A stretch of 64,000 nt of DNA from Flavobacterium coralii (GTDB taxonomy: Bacteria; Bacteroidota; Bacteroidia; Flavobacteriales; Flavobacteriaceae). Shown here in pieces: positions 1-8,397 of the stretch. Where the stretch lies: contig NZ_JAHDIU010000009.1 of assembly GCF_019891545.1 (NCBI RefSeq), positions 80,639 to 144,638 of the forward strand, in the 5' to 3' direction. Below the pieces are notes generated by a model, which was not told the DNA's origin, made no database searches, and saw nothing but the letters and a program-made list of their open reading frames with translations. Each line of letters opens with the position of its first letter. The stretch's first letter is position 1. Both the position numbers and the translations under genes were made by a program.

Positions 1-736
1 AGGGCAGCAGTGTCATCCCCAACCCTTCGTCAGCAAGCTTAACAAGGGTTTCAAAACTGCCGCTTTCAATCTGGAAATGATTATCATTGCCAAGCCCTTT
101 TGCTTTACAAAGGTTTAATATATTATGGCGGAAACAATGCCCATCCTGCAACAGCAGTACATTGTGCAGGTTCAGGTCAAGGTCTTCCACTTCAAACTCT
201 TTTTTATTGTATGCCGGTATGTTCTCCGGTACATAAGCTACAAAAGGCTCATAATAAAGCACAATTTCTTTAATAGTTTCTTCATGCAACGGGGTTGCTG
301 CAATTGCTGCATCCAGTTGCCCGTTCTTAATCATCCTGATGATTTCTTCGGTGGTACGTTCTTCAATTATAAGGTTAACCTTTGGGTACTTCTTTATAAA
401 ATTATTCATGAACATAGGCAGCAGGGTTGGCATTATAGTAGGTATTATACCTACTTTAAAATCACCCCCTATATAACCTTTCTGCTGGTCAACAATATCT
501 TTAATACGTCCCGATTCATTTACAATATTCTTTGCCTGGCTAACTATCTGTTCGCCTACAGTAGTAAGCTGTATCGGCTTTTTGCCCCGGTCAAAAATCT
601 GTATATCCAGTTCTTCCTCCAGCTTTTGTATCTGCATACTCAGCGTTGGCTGTGTAACAAAACATTTTTCTGCTGCAAGCGTAAAGTTTTTATGTTCTGC
701 TACCGCAAGTACATATTGGAGTTGTGTTATGGTCAT
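1..736 (-). CDS. oxyR: OxyR-type LysR-family peroxide-responsive regulator (3' end cut by window start)
   Basis: Reading the minus strand from an ATG at 736 gives MTITQLQYVLAVAEHKNF, a LysR-type winged helix-turn-helix (about residues 1-60, with TLAAEKCFVTQPTLS), then a substrate-type effector domain. The segment LLQDGHCFRHNILNLC contains two cysteines nine residues apart, the same spacing and context (DGHC-R...C) as the redox pair C199/C208 of E. coli OxyR, so a disulphide-switched peroxide sensor is well supported. About 245 codons are visible; the stop lies before base 1. It is divergent from dps, a classical OxyR target, and a dyad sits between them. The N-terminus is complete and the C-terminus is missing. 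Confidence 0.93.
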   Translation of the reverse strand, partial: MTITQLQYVLAVAEHKNFTLAAEKCFVTQPTLSMQIQKLEEELDIQIFDRGKKPIQLTTVGEQIVSQAKNIVNESGRIKDIVDQQKGYIGGDFKVGIIPTIMPTLLPMFMNNFIKKYPKVNLIIEERTTEEIIRMIKNGQLDAAIAATPLHEETIKEIVLYYEPFVAYVPENIPAYNKKEFEVEDLDLNLHNVLLLQDGHCFRHNILNLCKAKGLGNDNHFQIESGSFETLVKLADEGLGMTLLP

Positions 737-773
737 GATATAAATTTTTATGATAAAATTATAAAAACTATTG

Positions 774-786
774 ATATAGTCTATAT
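774..786. promoter_or_regulatory. Candidate OxyR operator between oxyR and dps
   Basis: ATATAG-T-CTATAT is a perfect 13-nt dyad in the 119-bp oxyR/dps spacer. It resembles the ATAG...CTAT half-sites known for OxyR and lies just upstream of the dps -7 box at 797-804. Seen: the palindrome and its position. Inferred: OxyR binding. Confidence 0.5.
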
Positions 787-796
787 TATTAATGGG

Positions 797-804
797 TAAA
801 TTTG
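797..804 (+). promoter_or_regulatory. -7 box of the dps promoter
   Basis: TAAATTTG matches the Bacteroidota -7 consensus TAnnTTTG, about 50 nt upstream of the dps ATG. The -33 element is weak (a TTG near 771). Confidence 0.6.
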
Positions 805-855
805 TTTAAATTTATGGTATAAAAACTTACAAACACACCAAAAAATCTTAGTTAT

Positions 856-1356
856 ATGAAGACAAAAAAACAATCGGAGGCAACAAATATTCTTGGCCTT
901 CCTGTTAAAGAAGCCGGCGTAATAGCAGCCGAATTAAATATACTGCTATCTAACTTCCAGGTATATTACCAAAACCTTCGCGGCATTCACTGGAACATAC
1001 GCGGTAAAAGGTTTTTTGACCTGCACATAAAATTTGAAGAGTTATATAATGATGCACAGTTAAAAATTGATATGGTTGCAGAAAGGGTACTTACGCTTGG
1101 TGGGACACCGCTGCACACTTTTGAAGATTATATAGCTAATAACAGGCTTGAAGTGGGTAAAGATATCAGTAAGGATGTAGATGCCGTTCAGCTCGTTATA
1201 GCATCACTTTCTGACCTGCTTAAAATTGAAAGGGTAATACTTGAGGAATCGGATAAAATTAATGACGAGGGTACCAACTCTATGATGAGCGATTTTATAA
1301 AAGAACAGGAAAAAACCATGTGGATGATGAAGGCATGGTGCGAAGAGGAAATTTAA
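856..1356 (+). CDS. dps: Dps family ferritin-like DNA-binding/iron-storage protein
   Basis: This 166-residue protein matches the length of Dps. It carries the ferroxidase signature: NLRGIHWNIRGKRFFDLH followed by FEELYNDAQLKIDMVAERVLTLGG, with the His, Asp and Glu ligands in place. Known role of the family: dodecameric shells oxidise Fe(II) with hydrogen peroxide, store the iron and protect DNA. The Lys-rich N-terminus (MKTKKQSEA) could contact DNA. It is divergent from oxyR with an OxyR-like dyad in the spacer, so peroxide induction is likely. No terminator is obvious after it. Confidence 0.95.
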   Translation: MKTKKQSEATNILGLPVKEAGVIAAELNILLSNFQVYYQNLRGIHWNIRGKRFFDLHIKFEELYNDAQLKIDMVAERVLTLGGTPLHTFEDYIANNRLEVGKDISKDVDAVQLVIASLSDLLKIERVILEESDKINDEGTNSMMSDFIKEQEKTMWMMKAWCEEEI

Positions 1357-1414
1357 GCAAAAACTCTTTAACATCTGTTTACCTGCTCTTATAAAAATTG
1401 CTATCTTCGTATGC

Positions 1415-1696
1415 ATGAAGATAGCAGTTAAAGTAACACTATTATTGTTCCTGTTCTTCCTTACAATGCCTACGGTTATTAGCATTCTTGAGGAAGATTC
1501 GGATGTTTCTTACGCTTATAATATAAGCGAGGAAGAAAATGAAAGTGTGCTCCAGGCTGTAAACACATTATCACATACTAATGTTGTTGCTTTATTGCCT
1601 AAAGTAAATAAAACATTAAAAATAAATTTATATAGTCTCCGCAGGCACACAGGTGTTTGCGGAGATATTTTTATACCCCCTCCCGAACCGGCATAA
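1415..1696 (+). CDS. Small secreted or membrane-anchored protein of unknown function
   Basis: This encodes 93 residues beginning MKIAVKVTLLLFLFFLTMPTVISIL, a signal peptide or single N-terminal membrane segment. An acidic middle (SILEEDSDVSYAYNISEEEN) and a basic, Pro-rich tail (IFIPPPEPA) follow. No family is recognised. It starts 58 bases after dps and ends about 60 bases before the SulP gene, on the same strand. The tail GVCGDIFIPPPEPA looks exported. It could be a small periplasmic or inner-membrane protein; function unknown. Confidence 0.55.
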   Translation: MKIAVKVTLLLFLFFLTMPTVISILEEDSDVSYAYNISEEENESVLQAVNTLSHTNVVALLPKVNKTLKINLYSLRRHTGVCGDIFIPPPEPA

Positions 1697-1755
1697 GTTA
1701 AGATTGAATCAAATGCTGCTTTAGCGGCTTATGTACAGTATTTTAATTTCCGGTT

Positions 1756-3387
1756 ATGTCAAAAAAAGAAAATGTTTTTGCAAACCTAAAGTCCGATTTT
1801 CCATCAGGGCTTGTGGTTTTTTTAGTTGCCCTGCCTTTGTGCCTGGGTATAGCGCTTGCTTCGGGTGCGCCACCGCTTTCGGGTATCCTTGCAGGTGTAA
1901 TTGGCGGCCTTGTAATAGGCTCATTAAGTAATTCAAATATAAGTGTTTCAGGGCCTGCTGCCGGGCTCATATCCATAGTACTTACTGCTGTGGCCACACT
2001 TGGCTCGTTTCAGGCATTTTTGCTTGCGGTGCTGCTATCGGGTGTGCTGCAGGTAATTTTAGGCTTTTTAAAAGCGGGCAGCTTATCTAATTATTTTCCC
2101 TCAAATGTTATAGAGGGTATGCTTGCCGGTATCGGCGTAATTATCATACTTAACCAGTTGGAACACGCTGTTGGCTATGATGCAGGCGGATTTGAAGGTT
2201 CAGAGTCACTTTTCAGGCTTGACGGCGGCAACCCATTTTCTGATATTCCTCAAATTATAAGCCGTTTCGAAGTTGGTGCAGTCATCATTGCAGCAGTTTC
2301 ACTTATTATCCTCATAATGTGGGAAAATGTTAAGGCGCTTAAAAAGCTAAAAGTGCTGCCGGGTGCATTAGTTGCTGTACTGGCGGGAATACTCATCAAT
2401 GAATACTTTATTAGAACTGGCAACCCTTTGGCGCTGGAGCGTTCACACCTCGTTACATTGCCGGTACCAGAATCTTTTCAGGATATAAAAAGCGTATTAT
2501 TAACTCCTGATTTTTCTGCTATCGTTAATCCGCAGGTGTGGGTTACAGCAGTTACCATAATGGTAGTAGCCTCTGTAGAAACATTACTTTGCATAGAGGC
2601 ATCAGACCGGATGGATGAGTTGAAACGCTACACCGATACCAACCGTGAACTTAAAGCACAGGGTATAGGCAACATGCTTAGTGGGCTTATTGGCGGGTTA
2701 CCTATAACATCTGTCGTGGTAAGGTCTTCTGCTAATGCAAGTGCAGGTGCCCGTACTAAAATGTCCACAATCATTCACGGTACGCTGTTGCTGTTATGTG
2801 TGCTGACTATACCCACGCTGCTAAACAAAATACCATTTGCTACCCTTGCCGCAGTACTGCTTGTAATTGGCTATAAGCTGGCGCGGCCTGCAAAGCTTAT
2901 CCATTTCTGGAAAAAAGGCATATACCAGTTCGTGCCATTTATCGCAACACTTATAGCCGTTGTGGCTACAGATTTATTGCGCGGTGTAGCCCTCGGAATG
3001 ATAATCAGCGTTATATTTGTACTTAAGGGTAACCTTAAAAGGGCATATAACTTCAGGAAAGAACAGTATAAAGAAGGAGATGTTATCCATATAGACCTGG
3101 CACAGGAGGTATCTTTCCTTAACAAGGCAGCTATAAAGGCAACCCTTAATGAAATACCAGAAAACTCGAAGGTAGTAATTGATGCATCTGAAACGGTTTA
3201 CATTGCGTATGATGTACTCGACCTTATAGAGGAGTTTGCCACGGTAAAGGCAAAAGAAGAAAATATTGAAGTAACGCTTATAGGCTTTAAAACGGCTTAT
3301 GAGTTACAGAATACAGATAATAATAATGTTTTTGTTGCACATAACAACAGCGGTAAAGCAAGAGATAAAAAACAGGACATATACTAA
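1756..3387 (+). CDS. SulP family anion transporter (probable bicarbonate transporter)
   Basis: This 543-residue polytopic protein starts with the SulP signature FPSGLVVFLVALPLCLGIALASGAPPLSGILAGVIGG and NSNISVSGPAAGL. Ten or more hydrophobic segments lead to a short STAS-like C-terminal domain (about residues 435-520: VIHIDLAQEVSFLNKAAIKATL, SKVVIDASE). SulP proteins move sulfate, bicarbonate or related anions. A carbonic anhydrase gene follows 12 bases downstream, and such pairs are usually read as bicarbonate uptake, so that substrate is inferred from context. The ATG at 1756 leads straight into a cytoplasmic N-terminus typical of the family. Confidence 0.9.
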   Translation: MSKKENVFANLKSDFPSGLVVFLVALPLCLGIALASGAPPLSGILAGVIGGLVIGSLSNSNISVSGPAAGLISIVLTAVATLGSFQAFLLAVLLSGVLQVILGFLKAGSLSNYFPSNVIEGMLAGIGVIIILNQLEHAVGYDAGGFEGSESLFRLDGGNPFSDIPQIISRFEVGAVIIAAVSLIILIMWENVKALKKLKVLPGALVAVLAGILINEYFIRTGNPLALERSHLVTLPVPESFQDIKSVLLTPDFSAIVNPQVWVTAVTIMVVASVETLLCIEASDRMDELKRYTDTNRELKAQGIGNMLSGLIGGLPITSVVVRSSANASAGARTKMSTIIHGTLLLLCVLTIPTLLNKIPFATLAAVLLVIGYKLARPAKLIHFWKKGIYQFVPFIATLIAVVATDLLRGVALGMIISVIFVLKGNLKRAYNFRKEQYKEGDVIHIDLAQEVSFLNKAAIKATLNEIPENSKVVIDASETVYIAYDVLDLIEEFATVKAKEENIEVTLIGFKTAYELQNTDNNNVFVAHNNSGKARDKKQDIY

Positions 3388-3399
3388 TACAACACGATA

Positions 3400-4038
3400 A
3401 TGAGCACAGACTTTTACAAGAAGATTATTGATAACAACAAAATATGGTCGGAAAACAAACTTTCTGAAGACCCCGATTATTTCCAAAAACTGGCCCAGGG
3501 GCAGTCGCCACCTTTGTTATGGATTGGCTGTTCAGACAGCCGAGTACCTGCAAACGAGATAATAGGGGCACAGCCGGGTGAGGTTTTCGTGCACCGCAAT
3601 ATTGCCAACATGGTTGTACACTCTGACATGAACATGCTGAGCGTGCTTGATTATGCCGTGAACGTGCTTAAGGTAAACCATGTTATTGTGTGCGGGCATT
3701 ATGGCTGTGGCGGTGTTAAGGCTGCCATGGGTAACCAGTCAATCGGTATTATTGATAACTGGATAAGGCATATTAAAGATGTTTACAGGCACCACAGGAT
3801 ATATTTAGATTCTATAGTAAACGAGCATGACAGGTTTAATACTTTTGTAGAGATAAATGTAAAAGAGCAGGTATATGACCTTGCCAAGACATCTATAGTG
3901 CAGGGAGCATGGCGTAACGGGCAGGAACTTTGCCTGCACGGCTGGGTGTATGGGCTTGACACAGGTATTGTTAAAGACCTTCAGGTTAACCTTTGCGATA
4001 ACCATGACCTTGATAAGGTTGACAGGCTGAAGTTTTAG
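3400..4038 (+). CDS. can: Beta-class carbonic anhydrase
   Basis: This 212-residue enzyme interconverts CO2 and bicarbonate. The zinc ligands and catalytic dyad are visible: C44 with D46 and R48 in GCSDSRVPANEI, and H100 and C103 in VCGHYGCGG. The GEVFVHRNIAN segment is typical of the family. It is cytoplasmic, with no signal peptide. It is co-directional with the SulP transporter, starts 12 bases after it, and is followed by a strong terminator, so the two likely form one bicarbonate-handling operon. Confidence 0.95.
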   Translation: MSTDFYKKIIDNNKIWSENKLSEDPDYFQKLAQGQSPPLLWIGCSDSRVPANEIIGAQPGEVFVHRNIANMVVHSDMNMLSVLDYAVNVLKVNHVIVCGHYGCGGVKAAMGNQSIGIIDNWIRHIKDVYRHHRIYLDSIVNEHDRFNTFVEINVKEQVYDLAKTSIVQGAWRNGQELCLHGWVYGLDTGIVKDLQVNLCDNHDLDKVDRLKF

Positions 4039-4061
4039 TTTACAGGATTAAAATATATATT

Positions 4062-4096
4062 AGGCTGTAGGAACTATTGTTTTTACAGCCTTTTTT
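4062..4096 (+). terminator. Rho-independent terminator after the carbonic anhydrase gene
   Basis: Perfect 8-bp stem AGGCTGTA / TACAGCCT with a 14-nt loop, followed by a run of T (4091-4096). Confidence 0.85.
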
Positions 4097-5291
4097 ATGC
4101 CTCTTCGTCAAGGTTTTCGTTAAAGACAGAGGGTAGTAACTGCGGTATGAATTTAATAAGCAGTGGAAGCAGCAGGCTGCCCCCCGGCAGCAGGAATATG
4201 GTTAATGAAGGCACGGTTTTACAGATTTCCAGTAATTGCTTTTTTACTTTCTTTTTTTCTCCTGCATTAAGGCTGCGGTGTGCAGAGTGGGTTAGCAGCA
4301 GCATAAGCTCTCCGTTGTTGCTTAGCTCTTTAATAAGCCGTTTCCTGTTGCGGTTAATCAGCAGCATAACGTTTTGCGAAGCATGGTCGTAAAAATGCTT
4401 TACAGGGTTAGAATACTTAAAATAGGGGATATGGCTGCGGTACAATTTTATAAATACATCAAAACCTGCAATGCTTTCTGCGGCTGCCTGCTCATTAAGG
4501 TTAAGGCGTGCTGCCAGCGTATATAAAAATTCGATTTCAGCCTGTTCCGCCGCGCCGTCACTCCATATTGCCATGCCTGCTATATCTAATAGGTAAAGCC
4601 TTTCCGGCTCCGATTCAAAATAAGATAGCTGCAACGCCTCTACGTCATTTGCAGCCACTTTTGTGACTTTGGTATAACGAACAGAGGCTTCAAACAGCTT
4701 TATCAGCAAATCGTCATACGTTGTTTTTTTAGACTTTACATTCAGTGCTGCCAAAGCAAGGCCCACTACAGTTTCCTCCAGTTTTTTCAGGTAATTTTCT
4801 GGTATATGCCCGTTGATAAGATATTGGCGGAATGCCAATACATCCATGAACAGCAGCGCGTTGGTAAGTATGTGCGAAAAATTACGGCTGATGATATTGT
4901 CATTCGTTTTGATGCGCTCATCAAGTACGTCTTCCAGTTGATGCGATTTAGGAGATGCAGGCAATACTTTTTTTAAGAATGAGTATCCTTCGGGTGCCAT
5001 GTGCTCATAAAATGCAATGGCTTTATCTGTAAAAGCTTTTGCATCTGTACCCTCTGTAATGCAGTACATGCCGTACAGGCTGTTTAATAATGCCGCCTTT
5101 ATTGCTTCTTCGGCTGTCCAGCCTTTAGTTTCTTTTTCTTCAAGAAAATCTGTAACGGCTACATATCCATAAATAAAGCCACTATCCCTTACGGTTTTAT
5201 AGAAATCGTGAGGCGCAGTATCTTTTGGGAACTGCACCTTAAGCCGGGCAAAATATTTATCTATCCATCCGCTGGCCGAGGGGTTAATCAT
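4095..5291 (-). CDS. LETM1-like domain protein (flavobacterial LETM1-related family)
   Basis: This 398-residue, largely helical protein has no signal peptide. Its C-terminus (KTVPSLTIFLLPGGSLLLPLLIKFI then PQLLPSVF) matches the LETM1 ribosome-binding-like signature, in which mitochondrial LETM1 proteins have an amphipathic/hydrophobic segment before PxLLPSxF. Flavobacterial homologues are sometimes called LETM1-related biofilm proteins; the role is not established. The gene is monocistronic, convergent with the carbonic anhydrase gene, and has a TAATTTTG -7 box upstream. Confidence 0.75.
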   Translation of the reverse strand: MINPSASGWIDKYFARLKVQFPKDTAPHDFYKTVRDSGFIYGYVAVTDFLEEKETKGWTAEEAIKAALLNSLYGMYCITEGTDAKAFTDKAIAFYEHMAPEGYSFLKKVLPASPKSHQLEDVLDERIKTNDNIISRNFSHILTNALLFMDVLAFRQYLINGHIPENYLKKLEETVVGLALAALNVKSKKTTYDDLLIKLFEASVRYTKVTKVAANDVEALQLSYFESEPERLYLLDIAGMAIWSDGAAEQAEIEFLYTLAARLNLNEQAAAESIAGFDVFIKLYRSHIPYFKYSNPVKHFYDHASQNVMLLINRNRKRLIKELSNNGELMLLLTHSAHRSLNAGEKKKVKKQLLEICKTVPSLTIFLLPGGSLLLPLLIKFIPQLLPSVFNENLDEEA

Positions 5292-5309
5292 GGCTTGTTT
5301 TATTTACTG

Positions 5310-5317
5310 CAAAATTA
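5310..5317 (-). promoter_or_regulatory. -7 box of the LETM1-like gene
   Basis: CAAAATTA on the plus strand reads TAATTTTG on the minus strand (consensus TAnnTTTG), about 19 nt upstream of the ATG at 5291. A CAAA at 5342-5345 (TTTG on the minus strand) could be the -33 element, at a rather long spacing. Confidence 0.5.
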
Positions 5318-5376
5318 TAAACTTTTTGCCAACAGGCCAGGCAAACTACAGTTATCAATTTATTACATGCAGCAGC

Positions 5377-6093
5377 TTACAGCTTGAGCATTCCGTATTT
5401 AAGAATACACCATATAGCCCTGAAGCCATCTTTATAATTGATTTTTTTACCTTCATCATAGGTACGCCCATAGTAAGATATGCCAACCTCATAAATTCGG
5501 ATCTTCTTAATCCGGGAAATTTTAGCAGTAACCTCCGGTTCAAAACCAAAACGCTTTTCTTTTAAATGCAGCGACTTAAGCATGCCGGCATTAAAAAGCT
5601 TGTAGCAGGTTTCCATATCCGTAAGGTTAAGGTTGGTGAATATATTCGACAAAAAGGTAAGGAACTTATTGCCTAGAGTGTGCCAGAAGAACAAAATGCG
5701 GTGCGGGTTGCCGCCAATAAACCGTGAGCCATAAACCACATCAGCATAACCATCTGTTACGGGCTTTAAAAGTATGTTATATTCTTCGGGGTCATATTCA
5801 AGGTCGGCATCCTGTATAATAATATAATCGCCTTTAGCCCTTTTTATACCCGTGTGAAGTGCCGCACCTTTGCCTTTATTAACAGAGTGTTGCTCAAGTA
5901 TTATATTATGCTCTGTATTATCATTTATATATTGTTGGATAACAGTATAAGTACTGTCAGAAGAACAGTCATCTACTATAATAATCTCTTTGGCAATATC
6001 ATGAATAAGCGATACTTTTTTTACCTTATCCAGTAGCAGGTGAATGGTATTGGCTTCATTATAAACCGGAATGATTACAGAAAGCTTAAACAT
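5377..6093 (-). CDS. Family 2 glycosyltransferase (polyprenyl-phosphate sugar transferase type)
   Basis: This 238-residue GT-A glycosyltransferase starts [15 protein letters not shown]. It has VDDCSSD for nucleotide-sugar binding and the metal-binding DAD (residues 95-97), followed by LEYDPEEY and VYGSRFIGG, the pattern of dolichyl/undecaprenyl-phosphate sugar transferases. There are no C-terminal membrane helices. I chose the ATG at 6093, which overlaps the upstream gene's stop by 8 bases and gives a normal GT2 N-terminus; a longer start would add 12 unconserved residues. It likely supplies a lipid-linked sugar for the adjacent membrane protein. Confidence 0.88.
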   Translation of the reverse strand: MFKLSVIIPVYNEANTIHLLLDKVKKVSLIHDIAKEIIIVDDCSSDSTYTVIQQYINDNTEHNIILEQHSVNKGKGAALHTGIKRAKGDYIIIQDADLEYDPEEYNILLKPVTDGYADVVYGSRFIGGNPHRILFFWHTLGNKFLTFLSNIFTNLNLTDMETCYKLFNAGMLKSLHLKEKRFGFEPEVTAKISRIKKIRIYEVGISYYGRTYDEGKKINYKDGFRAIWCILKYGMLKL

Positions 6094-7333
6094 GCTCAGA
6101 AAACTTTTGATAGGTTTTGGTTCTTTCACTGTAAAACTTCGCCATTAACAGCAGTACGGCAGGAAAGAAAATGATTGTAAAACGGTCTCCCTCAAAACAG
6201 GAAACACCTGAAATGAGTAGTGTGTACAGTACGTAAAAACTTACTACACTATAAAAAGGTGAGTTTTTGTACTTAAAAAGATATAGCATTGCCAGTATAA
6301 AACCGGAAACTGAAAACAATAAATTCTGAATTCTGCTGGCTAAAAGCATCCCCCGCCTTAAAAACTGGTAATAGCCTTTATTATGCACATTGCTCATTAC
6401 ATTTAATGAGGAGCTATTGGTAGTTATATTGTTCCACAGATTGACAAAATAAGCTTTAATCAGATTGACTTTATTATTCTTTAATTGATCTTTTAAATCA
6501 GCCTGCGCAACTTTTTTTACTTCATGGTGTGTAAGAGTGAGCAAGTGTGGCATTCTTGGATTCTCATATTTCGTAAAAGTTTTTCCCTCCTTGTAAAGGA
6601 ATGCCCTTGTACCAATGTAACTGTACAGTGTAACATTATCTATATAACTTATGGTAAAGTCGCCATAGTCTCTTTTTACCATAGCACACTGAATGTATAT
6701 AAGCAAACCGCATAAATAGATTAAAAGTGCCGCAGGTTTTAAAGCATTTTTAAAGAGTGGCTTTATAAAAAATAGAATTGCTATGATACTTAAATACTTT
6801 GCCCCGGGTTTAATCAGTACCGATGCCAGTAAAACAGCAATTGCGAAAGCAAGATAACGGAATGTTTTGGTACTATACCATTTATTAACAAGATAAAAAG
6901 TAAGTAGCATACAGAATGTGAACAATGCTTCGGTAAGTAAATGAAAAATTACCGATATACATCCTACGAGTGTAAAGAAGGCTAATACAAAATAAAAAGC
7001 CTTTCGCCCGGGCAATATTTTCTTTATAAGGCTAAACAAAAGTAAGGATGTACCCAACCATGAAATTACATTTATGAAGAAGCTAAACTTATATATGGCA
7101 CTGTCTCCAAACCCGAACAGGTACGGAATACCTGTTATTGCCGACATTATTAACGGGCGGTACGGGTGCGATTTTAAGTCATGGTATAAAAAGCCGGCTG
7201 CCTCACGATAATTATCAGAGTCAGGGAAAATATAGGTTTGGGCATTAACATCTAAGGCAATATATAAAAAGGCTACCCAGAGTAAACCGATAGTAGCTAA
7301 TACATAATAATACTTTCTGCCTTTTAGCTCCAT
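6086..7333 (-). CDS. Polytopic membrane protein, probable GT-C fold glycosyltransferase
   Basis: This 415-residue protein has about ten hydrophobic segments. An acidic-residue-rich first external loop ([28 protein letters not shown]) contains the Asp pair and Pro-Tyr context common in GT-C enzymes that use polyprenyl-phosphate sugars. It sits immediately upstream of a GT2 enzyme with an 8-base overlap. That gene pair (GT2 makes the lipid-linked donor, GT-C uses it outside the membrane) is a known arrangement. The acceptor is unknown. A plain membrane protein without transferase activity cannot be excluded. Confidence 0.65.
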   Translation of the reverse strand: MELKGRKYYYVLATIGLLWVAFLYIALDVNAQTYIFPDSDNYREAAGFLYHDLKSHPYRPLIMSAITGIPYLFGFGDSAIYKFSFFINVISWLGTSLLLFSLIKKILPGRKAFYFVLAFFTLVGCISVIFHLLTEALFTFCMLLTFYLVNKWYSTKTFRYLAFAIAVLLASVLIKPGAKYLSIIAILFFIKPLFKNALKPAALLIYLCGLLIYIQCAMVKRDYGDFTISYIDNVTLYSYIGTRAFLYKEGKTFTKYENPRMPHLLTLTHHEVKKVAQADLKDQLKNNKVNLIKAYFVNLWNNITTNSSSLNVMSNVHNKGYYQFLRRGMLLASRIQNLLFSVSGFILAMLYLFKYKNSPFYSVVSFYVLYTLLISGVSCFEGDRFTIIFFPAVLLLMAKFYSERTKTYQKFSEHV

Positions 7334-7546
7334 TTAAGCGAATCAACATTAATTCCTGCAAATAAACAACATTCGGTTTATTAATGCTATAATTAGGTAT
7401 TTAAAACTATATTTTAACGAGATATAGCTGTCTAAATATTAGTATTTCCATAACAATAATTGTGATTATGCTAACATGGCAGCCTTTATATATAGCTTAA
7501 TTTCGTTTGAATAAGTAACAAAACATAAATCTAAACAACCTTAATT

Positions 7547-8140
7547 ATGAAGAAGACACCTTTTTTTAGTAAAGTTTTTATGGGAGCTGCTGTGCTGTCG
7601 CTATCGTTAGGTACAGTTTCTTGTAAAGATGACAAAAATGACCCTGCTGAAGTAGCTGAAGAGCAGAACGAAGAGAAATTTGATGATAATGAGGCCAAAG
7701 AAGATGACTCAGAATACCTTGTTATGGCTGCCGAAGTAGATATGAAAGAGATAGAGCTTGGAAAACTTGCCCAGCAGAAAGCTACTAACGCAGATGTAAA
7801 AGCATATGGCCAGATGATGGTTACCGAGCACCAGAAAGCTTCAGATAAAACTAAGGAGCTTGCACAGAAAATGAATGTATCGCTGCCAATGGCACTCACA
7901 GAAAAAGGACAGGAAGCTTATGATGACCTGAATGACGAAACAGGAATGGACTTCGACAAAAAGTATATTGACATGATGGTTGATGGACACGAAAAGACTA
8001 TCGACAAAATGGAAGACGCATCTGAGAATGCTAACAGCGAAGAAGTTAGGATGTGGGCTGCTAACATGCTGCCAACTTTAAGGCAACACCTTGACAGGGC
8101 TAAGCAGCTTAAAGAGCAGATGGATAATAACAACATGTAA
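7547..8140 (+). CDS. DUF4142 family lipoprotein
   Basis: This 197-residue protein has a lipoprotein signal peptide (AVLSLSLGTVSCKDD, lipid Cys after VS). A highly acidic linker follows (residues 30-55), then a helical DUF4142 domain with EVDMKEIELGKLAQQKATNADVKAYGQMMVTEHQKA and a C-terminal ML..LRQHL segment. DUF4142 proteins are ferritin-like helical bundles of unknown function, often stress-induced. The short membrane-protein gene at 8162 follows 21 bases later, so the two probably share a transcript ending at the terminator near 8342. Confidence 0.88.
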   Translation: MKKTPFFSKVFMGAAVLSLSLGTVSCKDDKNDPAEVAEEQNEEKFDDNEAKEDDSEYLVMAAEVDMKEIELGKLAQQKATNADVKAYGQMMVTEHQKASDKTKELAQKMNVSLPMALTEKGQEAYDDLNDETGMDFDKKYIDMMVDGHEKTIDKMEDASENANSEEVRMWAANMLPTLRQHLDRAKQLKEQMDNNNM

Positions 8141-8161
8141 TAGTGGTATAATAAAATTGCT

Positions 8162-8317
8162 ATGAGAAATCTTTTATATATAATTGCCGTTATTCTTATT
8201 GTAGCCTGGGCTTTAGGTAGTTTTGCTTATCATGTGGGCAGTGCCCTTATACACCTGTTGCTTTTAGTAGCAGTAGTAATGATATTACTCAACTTTTTCA
8301 GGGGCAGGAGGCTCTAA
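8162..8317 (+). CDS. 51-residue lmo0937-type membrane protein
   Basis: ATG at 8162 opens a 51-codon frame, MRNLLYIIAVILIVAWALG then SFAYHVGSALIHLLLLVAVV and MILLNFFRGRRL. Two hydrophobic helices around a short loop with a GxLIH-like motif and a basic tail match the small lmo0937/DUF5670 membrane-protein family, whose function is unknown but which often sits beside stress genes. It lies 21 bases behind the DUF4142 gene and is followed by a strong terminator. Confidence 0.8.
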   Translation: MRNLLYIIAVILIVAWALGSFAYHVGSALIHLLLLVAVVMILLNFFRGRRL

Positions 8318-8341
8318 CATAAACGGTAAACATAAAAAAGT

Positions 8342-8374
8342 AGCCGCCTTAGTATATACTGAGGCGGCTTTTTT
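8342..8374. terminator. Bidirectional terminator between the DUF4142/lmo0937 genes and fadE
   Basis: AGCCGCCTTA / TGAGGCGGCT stem with an 8-nt loop and T6 on the plus side; the preceding A run (8332-8339) gives T on the minus side. It serves convergent transcripts. Confidence 0.85.
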
Positions 8375-8397
8375 ATATATTGGAATTATCAGTTTAT

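Noticed and set aside
125-799. Open frame on the plus strand at the window start
   Set aside because: Antisense shadow of oxyR, whose minus-strand translation shows the OxyR cysteines and helix-turn-helix.
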